Assembly (NCBI GenBank): GCA_007844125.1
Contig: CM017564.1
Coordinates: 22,569,563 to 22,633,562 of the forward strand
Reading direction: 5' to 3'
Source: Sinonovacula constricta
Lineage: Eukaryota; Mollusca; Bivalvia; Cardiida; Solecurtidae
DNA length: 64,000 bases
Shown: one piece after another, positions 12,116 through 25,094 of the stretch
Position numbering within the stretch: the stretch's first letter is position 1
Layout: each line of letters opens with the position of its first letter
Notes under the pieces: model-generated
What the model was told of the DNA's origin: nothing
Databases searched by the model: none
The model's input: only the letters and a program-made list of their open reading frames with translations
Made by a program: the position numbers and the translations under genes

Positions 12116-13750
12116 CACAGTATCGCTGCACAGTATCGGCAAAAATGCCAGGAAATCTCAAATTCCAAAAATATGTTCAATGCATACATTTGCTGCTAGA
12201 GGGGTCAGGGACTGCTTTCCTGTGAAAATGTCGATTTCTAGAATGCCGCATACTTGATCTTACGTTAAATAAGGGACCAAATGCAATACGTTTTCAATAA
12301 ATTTGATGAAGAAACGTTTGGCGAAAAAGTAAAGAGAGGCGTTATTTATCTGTGATTAAACCATTGCTTCCTGAATAGGGCCTTTATATTGATTAAACAT
12401 ATAAAATATGATACCAATGATTATTACTGGATTTGTTAATTGCTGTTAATTGTTGTTAGAACATAGCTTAAACTAGAGCTTAAACTAGTAGATGTTTAGA
12501 TAACTGGTACATTGAATAGACTATAATAATACCTGCACCTTATGTACGTGTATTTGAATGTGGAATGTAAAACCTGTGTTTGATAGAGATGCCAATATAT
12601 ATATTGTGTTTGCTTTGTTTTTTCTTCTTTAAGTAGCTTAACTAATATCTTTGTCTGTCTACGTAATAAATGTTTAATTTATGCTTTTCGTCATTCTGTC
12701 AGTGAAATCCCCATAACCTCCAAATTAGAAAAAAGTATAGGTTCAGCTTTACCTAATCCTGAATTTTCCAAACACTAAGTGCTGCTATGGGGTAAAGAGA
12801 ATATTGTAAATAATAATTTGCATGAAGCAATGTCTGATAAATTATAATGTTACTGTACACTGTACAGGTTAAAACACTTTCTCTATTTCTCTTTTCTCTA
12901 TCTCTATCTGTGTGTGTCCCTCCCTCTCTCTCTATATATATTCATTTGTTTATCCCGAATTTAGAGCGAGATTTGGAGGGTCGGGGGTTACCCCATTCAC
13001 CCACCCTCACCCCGCCCCAGGGGAGTAATGTATTAAATAACTTAATATTTAGGGATTCAAAAATACCAAGGCCATTTATTTTTACCCTCCTGATTGATAT
13101 AGACATACATAAAGGAAATATATATAGTTATGAGCACCACTCTAGGTAAACCAGACGTTAGGACAACTCTTAGTTTGATTTGTTACAGCCATATCACTAA
13201 TTTTATCCATTATTAATATTTAAGCATTTTTTCGATATTTATTTTTAGCTCACCTGAGCACATCGTGTTGTGGAGGAGGTTGCGTAAATTAATGGCGCTA
13301 GTGATATCTTCTTGAATATTAAAGTGATTTCTTTTATTAAACATAACACGGATTAACATTTAAAATGCACTTAAATTTTAAATTAGTAATAACCCCCTCC
13401 TGTCTGCATTCCAATGCTGGTGGTTTCTATCGACGAGTTATTTATCAAAATATTCAAAAAATTATTTACGAAAGTATAACAGAAAGAAAATGGTAATCAA
13501 ATTTCAAATAACAATTGATGTAATCATGTGTCGAGTGTTATTATAACAATCTGATACTGTTTAATGAACATTTTATGCAGGCATTACACTTTGTAGATCA
13601 ACATGAGAATGGCTGATCAAATAACATTTGGTTCATCCAATGATATTTACCGAATGAATTACAGACATTTAGTTACTAGGTCGTATACACCAAATTCAAT
13701 ATCAGCAACCCCCCCCCCCCCCCAGCAGCAATGGTTGTAAGCGACAAACG
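12116..13750. other. intergenic stretch with CT-rich tract, poly-C run and possible repeat end
   Basis: A CT-rich tract lies at about 12878-12945. At 13246-13268 the sequence TTTTTAGCTCACCTGAGCAC resembles the palindromic terminus of a repeat common in bivalve DNA (from memory, unchecked). A C14-16 run lies at about 13709-13724, next to the start of the 31-bp array. No gene was found. Confidence 0.45.
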
Positions 13751-16700
13751 TCATGGCAGAAATGTATGGAACATAATACCATCATGGCAGCGATGTATAG
13801 GGAATAATAACACCATGGCAGCAATGTATAGGGAATAATAACACCATGGCAGCAATGTATAGGGAATAGTAACACCATTGCAGAAATGTATAGCGAATAA
13901 TAACACTATGGCAGCAATGTATGAGGAATAATAACACAATGGCAGCAATGTATGGGGAATAATAACACAATGACAGCAATGTAAAGGGAATAATAACACT
14001 ATGGCAGCAATGTATAGGGAATAATAACATCATGGCAGCAATGTATAGGGAATAATAACATCATGGCAGCAATGTATAGGGAATAATAACATCATGGCAG
14101 CAATGTATAGGGAATAATAACATCATCTCAGCAATGTATAGGGAATAATAACATCATGGCAGCAATGTATATGGAATAATAACATCATGACAGCAATGTA
14201 TAGGCAATAATAACATCATGGCAGCAATGTATAGGGAATAATAACATCAGGGCAGCAATATATAAGGAATACTAACACCATGGCATCAATCTATAAGGAA
14301 TAATAACACCATGGCAGCAATGTATAGGACATAATAATACCATGGCAGCAATGTATAGGGAATAATAATACCATGACATCAATGTATAGGGAATAATAAC
14401 ACTATGGCAGCAATGTATAGGGAATAATAACATCATCGCAGCAATGTAAAGGGAATAATAACATCATGGCAGCAATGTATAGGGAATAATAACATCATGG
14501 AAGCAATGTAAATGGAATAATAACATCATGACAGCAATATATAGAGAAAAATAACATCATGGTAGCAATGTAAAGGGATTATAACATCATGGCAGCAATG
14601 CATAGGGAATAATATCATCATGGCAGCAATGTATAGGGAATAATAACACTATGGCAGCAATGTATAGGGAATAATAACACAATGGCAGCAATGTATGGGG
14701 AATAATAACACAATGACAGAAATGCATGGAACATAATTACACCATGGCAGAAATGTATAGGGAATAATAACATCATGGCAGCAATGTATAGGAAATAATA
14801 ACACCATGGAAACAATGTATAGGGAATAATAACACCGTTGAATCAATATATAGGAAATAATAACACCATGGCAGCAATGTATAGGGAATAATAACACCAC
14901 GGCAGCAATGTATAGCGAATAATAACACTATGGCAGCAATGTATGGTGAATAATAACACAATGGCAGCAATGTATGGGGAATAATAACACAATGACAGCA
15001 ATGTATAGGAAATAATAACACCATGGCAGCAGTGTATAGGGAATAATACCACCATGGCAGCAATGTATAGGGAATAATAACATCATGGCAGCAATGTATA
15101 GGGAATAATAACATGGCAGCAATGTATAGAGAATAATATCATAGCAGCAATGTATATGGAATAATACCACCATGGCAGCAACGTATAGGGAATAATACCA
15201 CCATGGCAGCAATGTATATGGAATAATACCACCATGGCAGCAATGTATAGGGAATAATAACATCATGGCAGCAATGTATAGGGAATAACATGGCAGCAGT
15301 GTATAGGGAATAATACCACCATGGCAGCAATGTATAGGGAATAATAACATCATGGCAGCAATGTATAGGGAATAATAACATGGCAGCAATGAATAGAGAA
15401 TAATAATATCATAGCAGCAATGTATATGGAATAATAACACCATGGCAGCAACGGATAGGGAATAATACCACCATGGCAGCAATGTATAGGGAATAATACC
15501 ACCATGGCAGCAAAGTATAGGGAATAATAACATCATGGCAGCAATGTATATGGAATAATAACACCATGGCAGCAACGTATAGGGAAAAATACCACCATGG
15601 CAGCAATGTATAGGGAATAATACCACCATGGCAGCAATGTATAAGGAATAATAACATCATGGCAGCAATGTATAGGGAATAATACCACCCTGGCTGCAAT
15701 GTATAGGGAATAATAACTTCATGGCAGCAATGTACAGGGAATTATAACACCATAGCAGCAATGTATATGGAATAATAACACCATGGCAGCAATGTATAGG
15801 GAATAATACCACCATGGCAGCAATGTGTAGGGAATAATAACACTATGGCAGCAATGTATAGGAAATAATAACACCATTGCATCAATGTATAGGGAATAAT
15901 AACACAATGGCAGCAATGTATAGGACATAATAACACTATTGCAGCAATGTATAGGGAATAATAACACCATGGCAGCAACGTATAGGAAATAATAACATCA
16001 TGGCAGCAATGTAAAGGGAATAATAACACCATGGCAGCAATGTATAGGAAATAATAACACCATGGCAGCAATGTATAGGGAATAATAACATGGCAGCAGT
16101 GTATAGGGAATAATACAACCCTGGCAGCAATGTATAGGGAATAATGACATGGCAGCAATGTATAGAGAATAATAATATCATAGCAGCAATGTATATGGAA
16201 TAATAACACCATGGCAGCAACGGATAGGGAATAATACCTCCATGGCAGCAATGTATAGGGAATAATACCACCATGGCAGCAATGTATAGGGAATAATAAC
16301 ATCATGGCAGCAATGTATAGGGAATAACATGGCAGCAGTGTAAAGGGAATAATACCACCATGGCAGCAATGTATAGGGAATAATAACATCATGGCAGCAA
16401 TGTATAGGGAATAATAACATGGCAGCAATGTATAGAGAATAATAATATCATAGCAGCAATGTATATGGAATAATAACACCATGGCAGCAACGGATAGGGA
16501 ATAATACCACCATGGCAGCAATGTATAGGGAATAATACCACCATGGCAGCAAAGTATAGGGAATAATAACATCATGGCAGCAATGTATATGGAATAATAA
16601 CACCATGGCAGCAACGTATAGGGAAAAATACCACCATGGCAGCAATGTATAGGGAATAATACCACCATGGCAGCAATGTATAGGGAATAATAACATCATG

Positions 16701-19700
16701 GCAGCAATGTATAGGGAATAATACCACCCTGGCTGCAATGTATAGGGAATAATAACTTCATGGCAGCAATGTACAGGGAATTATAACACCATAGCAGCAA
16801 TGTATATGGAATAATAACACCATGGCAGCAATGTATAGGGAATAATACCACCATGGCAGCAATGTGTAGGGAATAATAACACCATGGCAGCAATGTATAG
16901 GAAATAATAACACCATTGCATCAATGTATAGGGAATAATAACACAATGGCAGCAATGTATAGGACATAATAACACTATTGCAGCAATGTATAGGGAATAA
17001 TAACACCATGGCAGCAACGTATAGGAAATAATAACATCATGGCAGCAATGTAAAGGGAATAATAACACCATGGCAGCAATGTATAGGAAATAATAACACC
17101 ATGGCAGCAATGTATAGGGAATAATAACATGGCAGCAGTGTATAGGGAATAATACAACCCTGGCAGCAATGTATAGGGAATAATAACACCATGGCAGCAA
17201 CGTATAGGAAATAATAACATCATGACAGCAATGTAAAGGGAATAATAATACCATGGCAGCAATGTATAGGAAATAATAACACCATGGCAGCAACGTATAG
17301 GAAATAATAACATCATGGCAGCAATGTAAAGGGAATAATGACACCATGGCAGCAATGTATAGGAAATAATAACACCATGGCAGCAATGTATAGGGAATAA
17401 TAACATGGCAGCAGTGTATAGGGAATAATACCACCCTGGCTGCAATGTATAGGGAATAATAACTTCATGGCAGCAATGTATAGGGAATAATAACATCATG
17501 GCAGCAATGTAAAGGGAATAATAACACCATGGCAGCGATGTATAGGAAATAATAACACCATGGCAGCAATGTATAGGGAATAATAACATGGCAGCAGTGT
17601 AAAGGGAATAATAACACCATGGCAGCAATGTATAGGAAATAATAACAACATGGCAGCAATGTATAGGGAATAATAACATGGCAGCAATGTATAGGGAATA
17701 ACATCATGGCAGCAACGTATAGGAAATAATAACATCATGGCAGCAATGTAAAGGGAATAATAACACCATGGCAGCAATGTATAGGAAATAATAACACCAT
17801 GGCAGCAATGTATAGGGAATAATAACATGGCAGCAGTGTATAGGGAATAATACCACCCTGGCTGCAATGTATAGGGAATAATAACTTCATTGCAGCAATG
17901 TATAGGGAATAATAACATCATGGCAGCAATGTATAGGGAATAATAACATCATGGCTGCAATGTATATGGAATATTAACACATAGCAGTAATGTATAGGGA
18001 ATAATAACATCATGGCTGCAATGTATATGGAATATTAACACATAGCAGCAATGTAAAGAGAATAATAACACCATAGCTGCAATGTATAGGGAATAATAAC
18101 ACCATGGCAGCAATGTATAGTGAAAAATAACACATAACAGCAATGTATAGGGAATAATAACATCATGGCAGCAATGTATAGGGAATAATATCATCATGGC
18201 TGCAATGTATAGGGAATAATAACATCATGGCAGCAAATAATAGAATAATAACATCATGACAGCAATGTATAGGGAATAATAACATCATGGCTGCAATGTA
18301 TATGGAATATTAACACCATGGCAGCAATGTATGTGGAATAATAACACCATGGCAGCAATGTATAGTGAAAAATAACACATAACAGCAATGTATAGGGAAT
18401 AATAACATCATGGCAGCACTGTATAGGGAATAATAACATCATGGCAGCAATGTATAGGGAATAAAAACGTAATGGCAGAAATGCGTGGGACATAATAACA
18501 TCATGGCAGCAATATATAGGGCATTATAACGTCATGACAGCAATATAGAGGGCATAATGACACAATATCTTTAAAATAGGTGGCATACTAACACAATGAC
18601 AATAAAGTATTGGGCATACTCCTGCAATGGCAGTAATGTATGTGGCATAATTACGTCATGTCAGCAGTGTACAGAGCGTAATCACAAAACGGCCGTAATG
18701 TATGGGTCATAAAACGTCATAGCAGCAATGCATAGGGCATAATAACGTCATGGCAGAATTGTACAGGACATAATAACACCATGGCAGCAATGTATAGGGC
18801 ATAATAACATCATGGCATCAACGTATTGGACATAATAACGCCATGATAGTAATGTATACTGCATAATAACATCATGTCAGCATTGTGTAGGACATGCTAA
18901 TGTCATGGCAGCAATGTACATGACATAACATAATGGCAGCATTGTATATGACATAATAACGTCATGGTAGTAATGTATAGCGCATAAAAACATCATGGCA
19001 GTAATGTATATGACATAATAATGTCACAGTGGTAATTTATAGCGCGTAATACCATCATGGCAGTAAAGTACAGGACATGATAACCTCATGGCAGCAATGT
19101 ATGGGGCCTAACAACAAAACGACAGTAAGGTATGCGGCGTACTAACAGCGGCAGTAATGTGTAGGGCATAATAACACAATGTCTGAAATATATAGGGCAT
19201 AATAATGTCATGGCAGCAATGTATAGGGCAATAATAACGTCATGGCTGTAATGCAAAGGGCATACTTACGTCATAGCAGCAATGTATATGTCATAATAAC
19301 GTCACAGCAGTAATGTGAACGTCATAATAATGTTCTTTTTAACGTCATGACAGCATTTATAGGGCATAACAACGTCATGACAGCAAACATAGAGCATAAT
19401 AAAGTCATGGCATCAAAGTATAGAGCATAATAACGTCATGGCATCAATGGATAGGTCATAATAACGTTAGTCAGTTTGGACTCCATGACAGCAGTATATA
19501 GGACATAACGTCATGGAAGCAATATATTGGACATAATAACCTCAGGGCAGCAGTGTCTATGACATAATAGCATCATGGCAGCAATGTATAGTGTATAATG
19601 CAATGGCAGCAATAAATGGGACATAATAACATCATGGCATCAATGCATGGGACATAATAACATCATGGCATCAATGTATGGGACATAATAACATCATGAC

Positions 19701-19812
19701 ATCAATGTATGGGACATAATAACATCATGGCAGCAATGTATAGGACATAATAACACAATGGCAGTAATGTATAGGACAAAATAACTCCATGGCAACACTG
19801 TATATGGCAAAC
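13751..19812. repeat. 31-bp minisatellite array, about 190 copies
   Basis: Head-to-tail copies of a 31-bp unit with the core ATGGCAGCAATGTATAGGG followed by AATAATAACA and two or three variable bases. The centre (about 14.9-18.5 kb) is nearly homogeneous. The right part (18.5-19.8 kb) is diverged, with CATAATAACGTCATGGCAGC-type variants. Units shortened to about 24-29 bp by loss of CATCATGG-like parts break the phase. Minus-strand open frames of up to 308 codons here have a 31-residue period and are artefacts of a unit lacking stops. Confidence 0.95.
15139..17140. repeat. higher-order duplication of about 1,039 bp inside the 31-bp array
   Basis: Rare variants recur at a fixed offset of 1,039 bp. 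ATATCATAGCAGC is at 15411 and 16450, and CCCTGGCTGCAATG is near 15688 and 16727. Four pairs of open frames start and end exactly 1,039 bp apart. Part of the block returns a third time near 17.4-17.9 kb. Confidence 0.85.
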
Positions 19813-21120
19813 AACTATGATTTATATCGAAGTAAAGAGAAGTGCCAGGGATGTGGTTTAACAAGCCAGAACTGCAAATTGGAATTTGCAATTCACTCAA
19901 TATAAATATGCTAAGAGTACAGACTTTGGGCTTAAAATTCTCAAAATTTGTGGAAATTTAATTAGCTCCATACATTTTCTGCAAACAAACAAGACATCTT
20001 CAGGTACCACCAGGGAAAAAGAAGATATGCATGTTTCCCACCATAAGGATGGCTCCTGTGATTCAAATATAAGAAAAACAATGTACAAAGCTTTCAGGCT
20101 AAATATGAATCAGAACACAGTTACTGCAAGAACCAGGTGAGAATAGGTCAATTTTAAATAGAAGCTCACCTATTTTGAAATTAAAACAAGTTACCATTAT
20201 CAACAAACTATTCAGACTGGTGAAAAATATATACAGATCATGAGATGGAAGCAAAGATCCACTCACGAGCATTGTGGCCCCTGTCTTTGTCATCCCTAGT
20301 AAAGATTTTAAGCTTATTGATAGAATTACTGATAAGATTTCCAGCTTTACTGCAGAATTAAATGTCATGAAGCAAGCTTTATGCTGAATACTAAGACAAA
20401 ACGCAAACAAATCTGTTATTCTTGCTTACACTTTGGCTTTACTTATATCACTTAAATTCACAATAGCAGATCTAGACCCGACCTCTTAAATAACTTTAAA
20501 TAGTCTTCCAGTTAATATACAAAATTAACTATTTCCCCATAAATAATACAAAATCCTTTCATTCGAGCACTTAGTGACTGTATTATAAATGTGACATGCT
20601 TGGCATGATTTAACAATTAACAACATCTAATCAGATTGGAACAGATGCTGCCCTAGAGAGAAGAATTCTAATTAATAATAAAAATAAATTTAGTCAACAG
20701 GCGTGCTAGTGGACAGGTCCACATCAGAATCGAACTGATAATTCTCCTAGGAACTGCACCTGCATGGACCAACGCTCACTTTTCCAGTCGACTGCAATTT
20801 CCATTTTGTATACTCGCATATCATTAGGTAAATTAACATATTTAAGATACAAAAATGATCCAAACATTAAAGGTATACGTTATTGTGATTTAAACAATAA
20901 CTATGGATAAACTCAAAAAAGTAATATCTTCATCAAACATTTAAGTACAAGCAGACTAAACAATCTACATACCCATAGGAAATAGAATTAGCATATCTTT
21001 ATATATATAAATATATTAATGCTTTGATATAAATACTAAATTATTACTAAATAAGGTATATCTTTCTTTCATATCAAATACACTAAATTTAGAGGTGTCC
21101 CAGGGTGAAGTCATTTCTCT
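19813..21120. other. intergenic stretch; perfect inverted repeat and possible SINE remnant
   Basis: TGCAAATT-GG-AATTTGCA (19873-19890) forms a perfect 8-bp-arm hairpin at the edge of the array. On the minus strand, 20695-20805 contains a weak B-box-like core (CAGTTCGATTCTG) downstream of a GTTGGTCCATGCAGG stretch and may be an old tRNA-derived SINE. No gene was seen. Confidence 0.4.
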
Positions 21121-21475
21121 GAAGCCTAGCCCGGCCTGTCCAGATCGGCCTCTGGCTGTCGTCCGAGAGACTCGGGCTTGGGCTGGGGGAAGTTAGGAGT
21201 ACCCGACTTCGCAGACTCCTTTTAAATATAGTAATATGTGAATATGATCAGTTTAATAATGGGTATTAGTTCATCACATATACATGCATTCAGTTGTACA
21301 ATCTAGCATGGCCTGTCCAGTTCGACCCCCAGCCGTGGACTGAGAGGCTTGAGCTTGGGTCGGGGGGAAATCGTGAGTACTTGTCTCCATAGAACCTTTT
21401 ATCATAGTCTATGCATATGTATATATTTATTGTATTATTTGGGTGGCAAGTTCATCCCATACCCATGTAGTATAC
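21121..21475. repeat. two diverged copies of a 177-bp unit
   Basis: A GC-rich head (GGCCTGTCCAG ... GAGAG-CT-G-GCTTGGG, then GAGTAC) at 21134 recurs at 21311. In each copy an AT-rich tail containing TTCATC(A/C)CATA-CATG follows. No coding sense was seen. Confidence 0.7.
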
Positions 21476-21847
21476 TTGTGAAGATGTTCTCATTTAACTG
21501 CTTTTTAAAATGATACCTTTTTAGCGACTTATGCTGGGTTACTCGGCTCAGACAATCACTCCCAATCCAGTTTGTAAGTAGGGGTGGATGGAAGTTGGTA
21601 GAGTTTCTCTCGTATAGCCTGGGAGATCCAAACATACTCACACAGGAATCCATTCTTCACAATTCTCAACAGTCCATGGTCCAACTCCCAACCTACCCTC
21701 CCAGCGGCGGCATCAGATTGCCCACAGTGTCGAACATTGGATGTCACATATATATACCATAAAGCAAATCAAAACTTACTTCAATAGTGAACTACATGTA
21801 CTTCTAGTTGTAGATGAACAGATTACCAAAAAAGCATTTTGGGTTTT
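21476..21847. other. intergenic, nothing recognised
   Basis: The minus-strand open frames here have no recognisable domain. Confidence 0.5.
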
Positions 21848-21978
21848 GTTTTCAAACATTTGTATTGACAATTAAACGAGAGCAAATAAACCCACAACTG
21901 GATGGCTAAATGTGTTTTCAAACATTTGTATTGACAATTAAACGAGAGCAAATAAACCCACAACTGGATGGCTAAATG
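21848..21978. repeat. 66-bp direct duplication
   Basis: TTTTCAAACATTTGTATTG through GGATGGCTAAAT is repeated once, immediately, with no mismatch seen. Because 66 is a multiple of 3, a minus-strand open frame shows a duplicated 22-residue block. Confidence 0.9.
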
Positions 21979-22137
21979 ACCCGAACTAAATATATAATTA
22001 ACAAACAATTACTACCCTGAAATTATCCTAAATCCGACATTTCTGGCAAGAATAAAATCCAAACCACAGCAGATTGTTTGCAACCTCGCTACTTCCGGTG
22101 ACACTGTGCGATATTTCGGTAGAAGCTTCAAATAAAC

Positions 22138-22410
22138 TAGTGCGGTCTGATATATATAAATACGTAAGATCCGATGGCGCGATGACCACGCCTCCTTATG
22201 AACACTTACTCTCGGTCTAATAAAAATACGTAAGGTCTGATAATTCCGATAACAACACTTCCTTACATCTGTTTACTAGATCCCTATTTATCATTACGTG
22301 TTCATGACGATTTCGCATTAAGTTTGCGTTAAAGTATAAGTACGTGCGATTTGCTGATATAAATATGCAAGTCTGATGACCACACCTCCTTATAAATATT
22401 TATATTCTGT
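22138..22410 (-). mobile_element. dispersed repeat family A, copy 2 and a partial third copy
   Basis: The reverse complement of 22138-22270 matches 1090-1240. A further related block at about 22345-22410 (GATATAAATATGCAAG, GATGACCACACCTCCTTAT) repeats the same motif. It directly borders the 57-bp array, whose unit carries the related ACGTAAGGTTCGATG. Confidence 0.65.
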
Positions 22411-22502
22411 CACAAACAAGTATTTATTTAAAATCAAGATGAAACAAACTACAAAACGTAAACTTATACGAGGAACGATACTCCCGATGGCCACACAGTA
22501 GT

Positions 22503-22962
22503 TAACATATGAAGTCTGATAAACCCACCAAAGCATAATGTCTGACGTTTAATAAACATAAACACCTGCAGTATGATAATCCCATTAACACGTAAGGTTC
22601 GATGCTTAATAAACATCAACACATGCAGTCTGATAAGCTCATTAACACGTAAGGTTCGATGCTTAATAAACATAAACACATGCAGTCTGATAAGCTCATT
22701 AACACGTAAGGTTCGATGCTTAATAAACATCAACACATGCAGTCTGATAAGCTCATTAACACGTAAGGTTCGATGCTTAATAAACATCAACACATGCAGT
22801 CTGATAAGCCAATGAACAAGTCAGGTCCGATGTTTAATAAACATCAAAATATACAGTTTGATAAGCCCACCAGCAAGTAAGATTCGAATGTCCATAAACA
22901 ACAACTTAGGCAGTGGTAGTGTTCGATGGTCATTGAACATCAACATGTGCAGTCGTATAAGC
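22503..22962. repeat. 57-bp minisatellite, about 8 copies
   Basis: The unit reads ACACATGCAGTCTGATAAGC, TCATTAACACGTAAGGTTCG, ATGCTTAATAAACATCA. Central copies are near identical and outer ones degenerate. The unit is a multiple of 3, so both strands stay open across it; those frames are artefacts. It is the reverse-complement relative of the array at 24287-24650. Confidence 0.92.
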
Positions 22963-23018
22963 GATCTTTATAACAACTGTGAAACACGTAGAAAACTGGC
23001 ACGAGAAATTACCACGTA

Positions 23019-23165
23019 GATAGATGGATGAATGGATGGATGGATGGATTGATGGAAGCATGGACGGGCGGACGGACGGATGGATGGACGAACGGATGGA
23101 TGGATGGAAGAATGGATGGATGGACGGACTGATACATGGATAGATAAACGATTGGACGGACGGAC
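23019..23165. repeat. GGAT/GGAC tetranucleotide tract
   Basis: Imperfect (GGAT)n with GGAC and GGAA interruptions. It lies between the two inverted minisatellite arrays. Confidence 0.9.
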
Positions 23166-23214
23166 GGACTACAGATCTAGGTAGGTAGGTTAGTGAGGGA
23201 TGTCTAGGTAGGTA

Positions 23215-23545
23215 TCATATTGCTTGTAGTTGAACATAGCAAAATCATATTGCTTTTAGTTTAGCATAATATATTCATATTGCTTGTAGTTTAACATAAG
23301 AAATTGATATTGATTGTAGTTTATTATAATAAAGTCATATTGCTTTTAGTTTAACATTATAAAATCATATTGCTTTTAGTTTAACATAATACAATCATAT
23401 TGCTTGTAGTTTAACATTGTGAAATCATATTACTTGTAGTTTAACATAATGAAATCATATTGCTTGTAGTTTAACATAATAAAATCATATTGCTTGTAGT
23501 TTAACATAATAAAATCACCTTGATTGTAGTTAAACATAATAAAAT
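23215..23545. repeat. 30-bp minisatellite, about 11 copies
   Basis: The unit is TCATATTGCTTGTAGTTTAA plus CATAATAAAA, exactly 30 bp per copy, with TTG/TTT and single-base variation between copies. Confidence 0.93.
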
Positions 23546-24286
23546 ATGTTTTAATAACAGACTTATGCAAATAATGTAAACTTAAATGGATTTCCTTTCA
23601 GTCCAAAAGAACGTATCATATTCATTGTTTGGAATATAGTCATTTTGTGTAAAATTTGGTTATATGAACACAAAAACTATATTCGTCTAGGAAGGATATT
23701 ATGTTATTTTTTATCAGATTCAAAATATTCTGACAGTTTGACGAAATAGAAAGAAACACAGATATTTATTTCATGTAGGCACATTTATGTTATCGAGGTA
23801 TTTTTAGGAAGGAGTTGTAAAATCGAAACGTGTAGTTATGAAACAAATGTTATATAGTTTTGCTTAATTCAAAGGCTTTGTATATGTATCCAGCTATACT
23901 TTTTACTATGTTGTTTCCGATTGTTGTATTTCAGTAAACTTCACCATACCAGCGTGTTTGTAATAGAATTGTTTGATATATTGCTTTCTTAAAGTGTCAT
24001 AAACTGAACATTCAATCAGAAAATGATATTCATCTTCTAATACAGCATATTTCGCAAACTCCTTCTTAAAATGATGGAGAAAAAGGTTTGTGCAAACGTC
24101 CCGTCTCTATATGTTATCTTTGTGAAGAGAGTCTAAAAAATAACAACATTATGGAGGTATGACTTAAAGCCAAATGAACACAGATGTTTGTATGTATACG
24201 ATCGTGACGATTTATTTATCACTTCTACACATTCTTGTCGGTAGCAATCATTTGTATACAACAGCTGGGACTGCGTGTGTTTATGA
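23546..24286. other. AT-rich spacer, nothing recognised
   Basis: Unique-looking spacer between the 30-bp and 56-bp arrays. No coding segment seen. Confidence 0.55.
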
Positions 24287-24650
24287 AGTTGAACATCGAA
24301 CATTACGTATTGATGGGGTTATCAAACTGCATGTGTTGGTGTTATTAAACATCAAACATCAAGTGTTGATGGGCTTATCAGACTGCATGTGTTGGTGTTA
24401 CTAAACATCGAACATCAAGTGTTGATGGGCTTATCAAATCACATGTGTTGGTATTACTAAACATCGAACATCAAGTGTTGATGGGCTTATCAGACTGCAT
24501 GTGTTGGTGTTATTAAACATCGAACATCAAGTGTTGATGTGCTTATCAGACTGCATGTGTTGGTGTTATTAAACATCAAACCTTACGTGTTGATGGGCTT
24601 ATCAGACTGCATGTGTTGGTGTTATTAAACATCCAACAATAAGTGTTGAT
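24287..24650. repeat. 56-bp minisatellite, about 6.5 copies, inverted relative of the 57-bp array
   Basis: The unit reads GTGTTGGTGTTATTAAACAT, CGAACATCAAGTGTTGATGG, GCTTATCAGACTGCAT. Its reverse complement aligns with the 57-bp unit at 22503-22962 (ATGCAGTCTGATAAGC in both). Confidence 0.9.
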
Positions 24651-24987
24651 CACGTGGTCGGTGGTCAGTTGAGGAGGCATGGTTAGTATGCTCTGTGCAT
24701 TTCAATGGATATAATGAAAACGGTGCAGTGTTGCATACTAGGGTTGTGCAAGAATGTGCATGAATATCTAGATTATTGATGTCGGCAAAAAACTCTGGAA
24801 TTAATGAAGGAAAGCAACAGAAAAAGAAACGTAAAGTTATGTGATCGGACGAGTGGATGGTCAGGCAGGCGTAACTCAGGTAGATACGTGTAGTCAGAGC
24901 GGATGTCAGAGGGTGGGGACCAGTGCAGGTGCGTATCTATTTGGTTTACTTACTATGAGCGCTTCAAACATGGCATCGCCATTCGGC
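24651..24987. other. intergenic, nothing recognised
   Basis: The 154-codon open frame starting at 24841 is mostly the trinucleotide repeat that follows and has no domain. Confidence 0.5.
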
Positions 24988-25094
24988 AGCGTATCATCAT
25001 CATCATCATCATCCTCATCACCATCATCATCATCAACATCACATCATCATCATCACATCATCATCATCACAATCACATCATCATCATCATCAAA
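24988..25094. repeat. (ATC)n trinucleotide microsatellite
   Basis: Imperfect CAT/ATC repeats of about 107 bp with CTC, ACC and ACA interruptions. Confidence 0.95.

Noticed and set aside
14928..17679. 200-308-codon minus-strand frames rich in Cys, His and Tyr as membrane or secreted proteins
   Set aside because: They show an exact 31-residue period from the 31-bp satellite, and two other frames give the same kind of peptide.
22464..22815. Open frames on both strands over the 57-bp array
   Set aside because: Same artefact of a unit divisible by three. They contain nothing but the repeat.
23019..23165. Telomere-like repeat
   Set aside because: The unit is GGAT/GGAC, not TTAGGG, and it is internal and imperfect.
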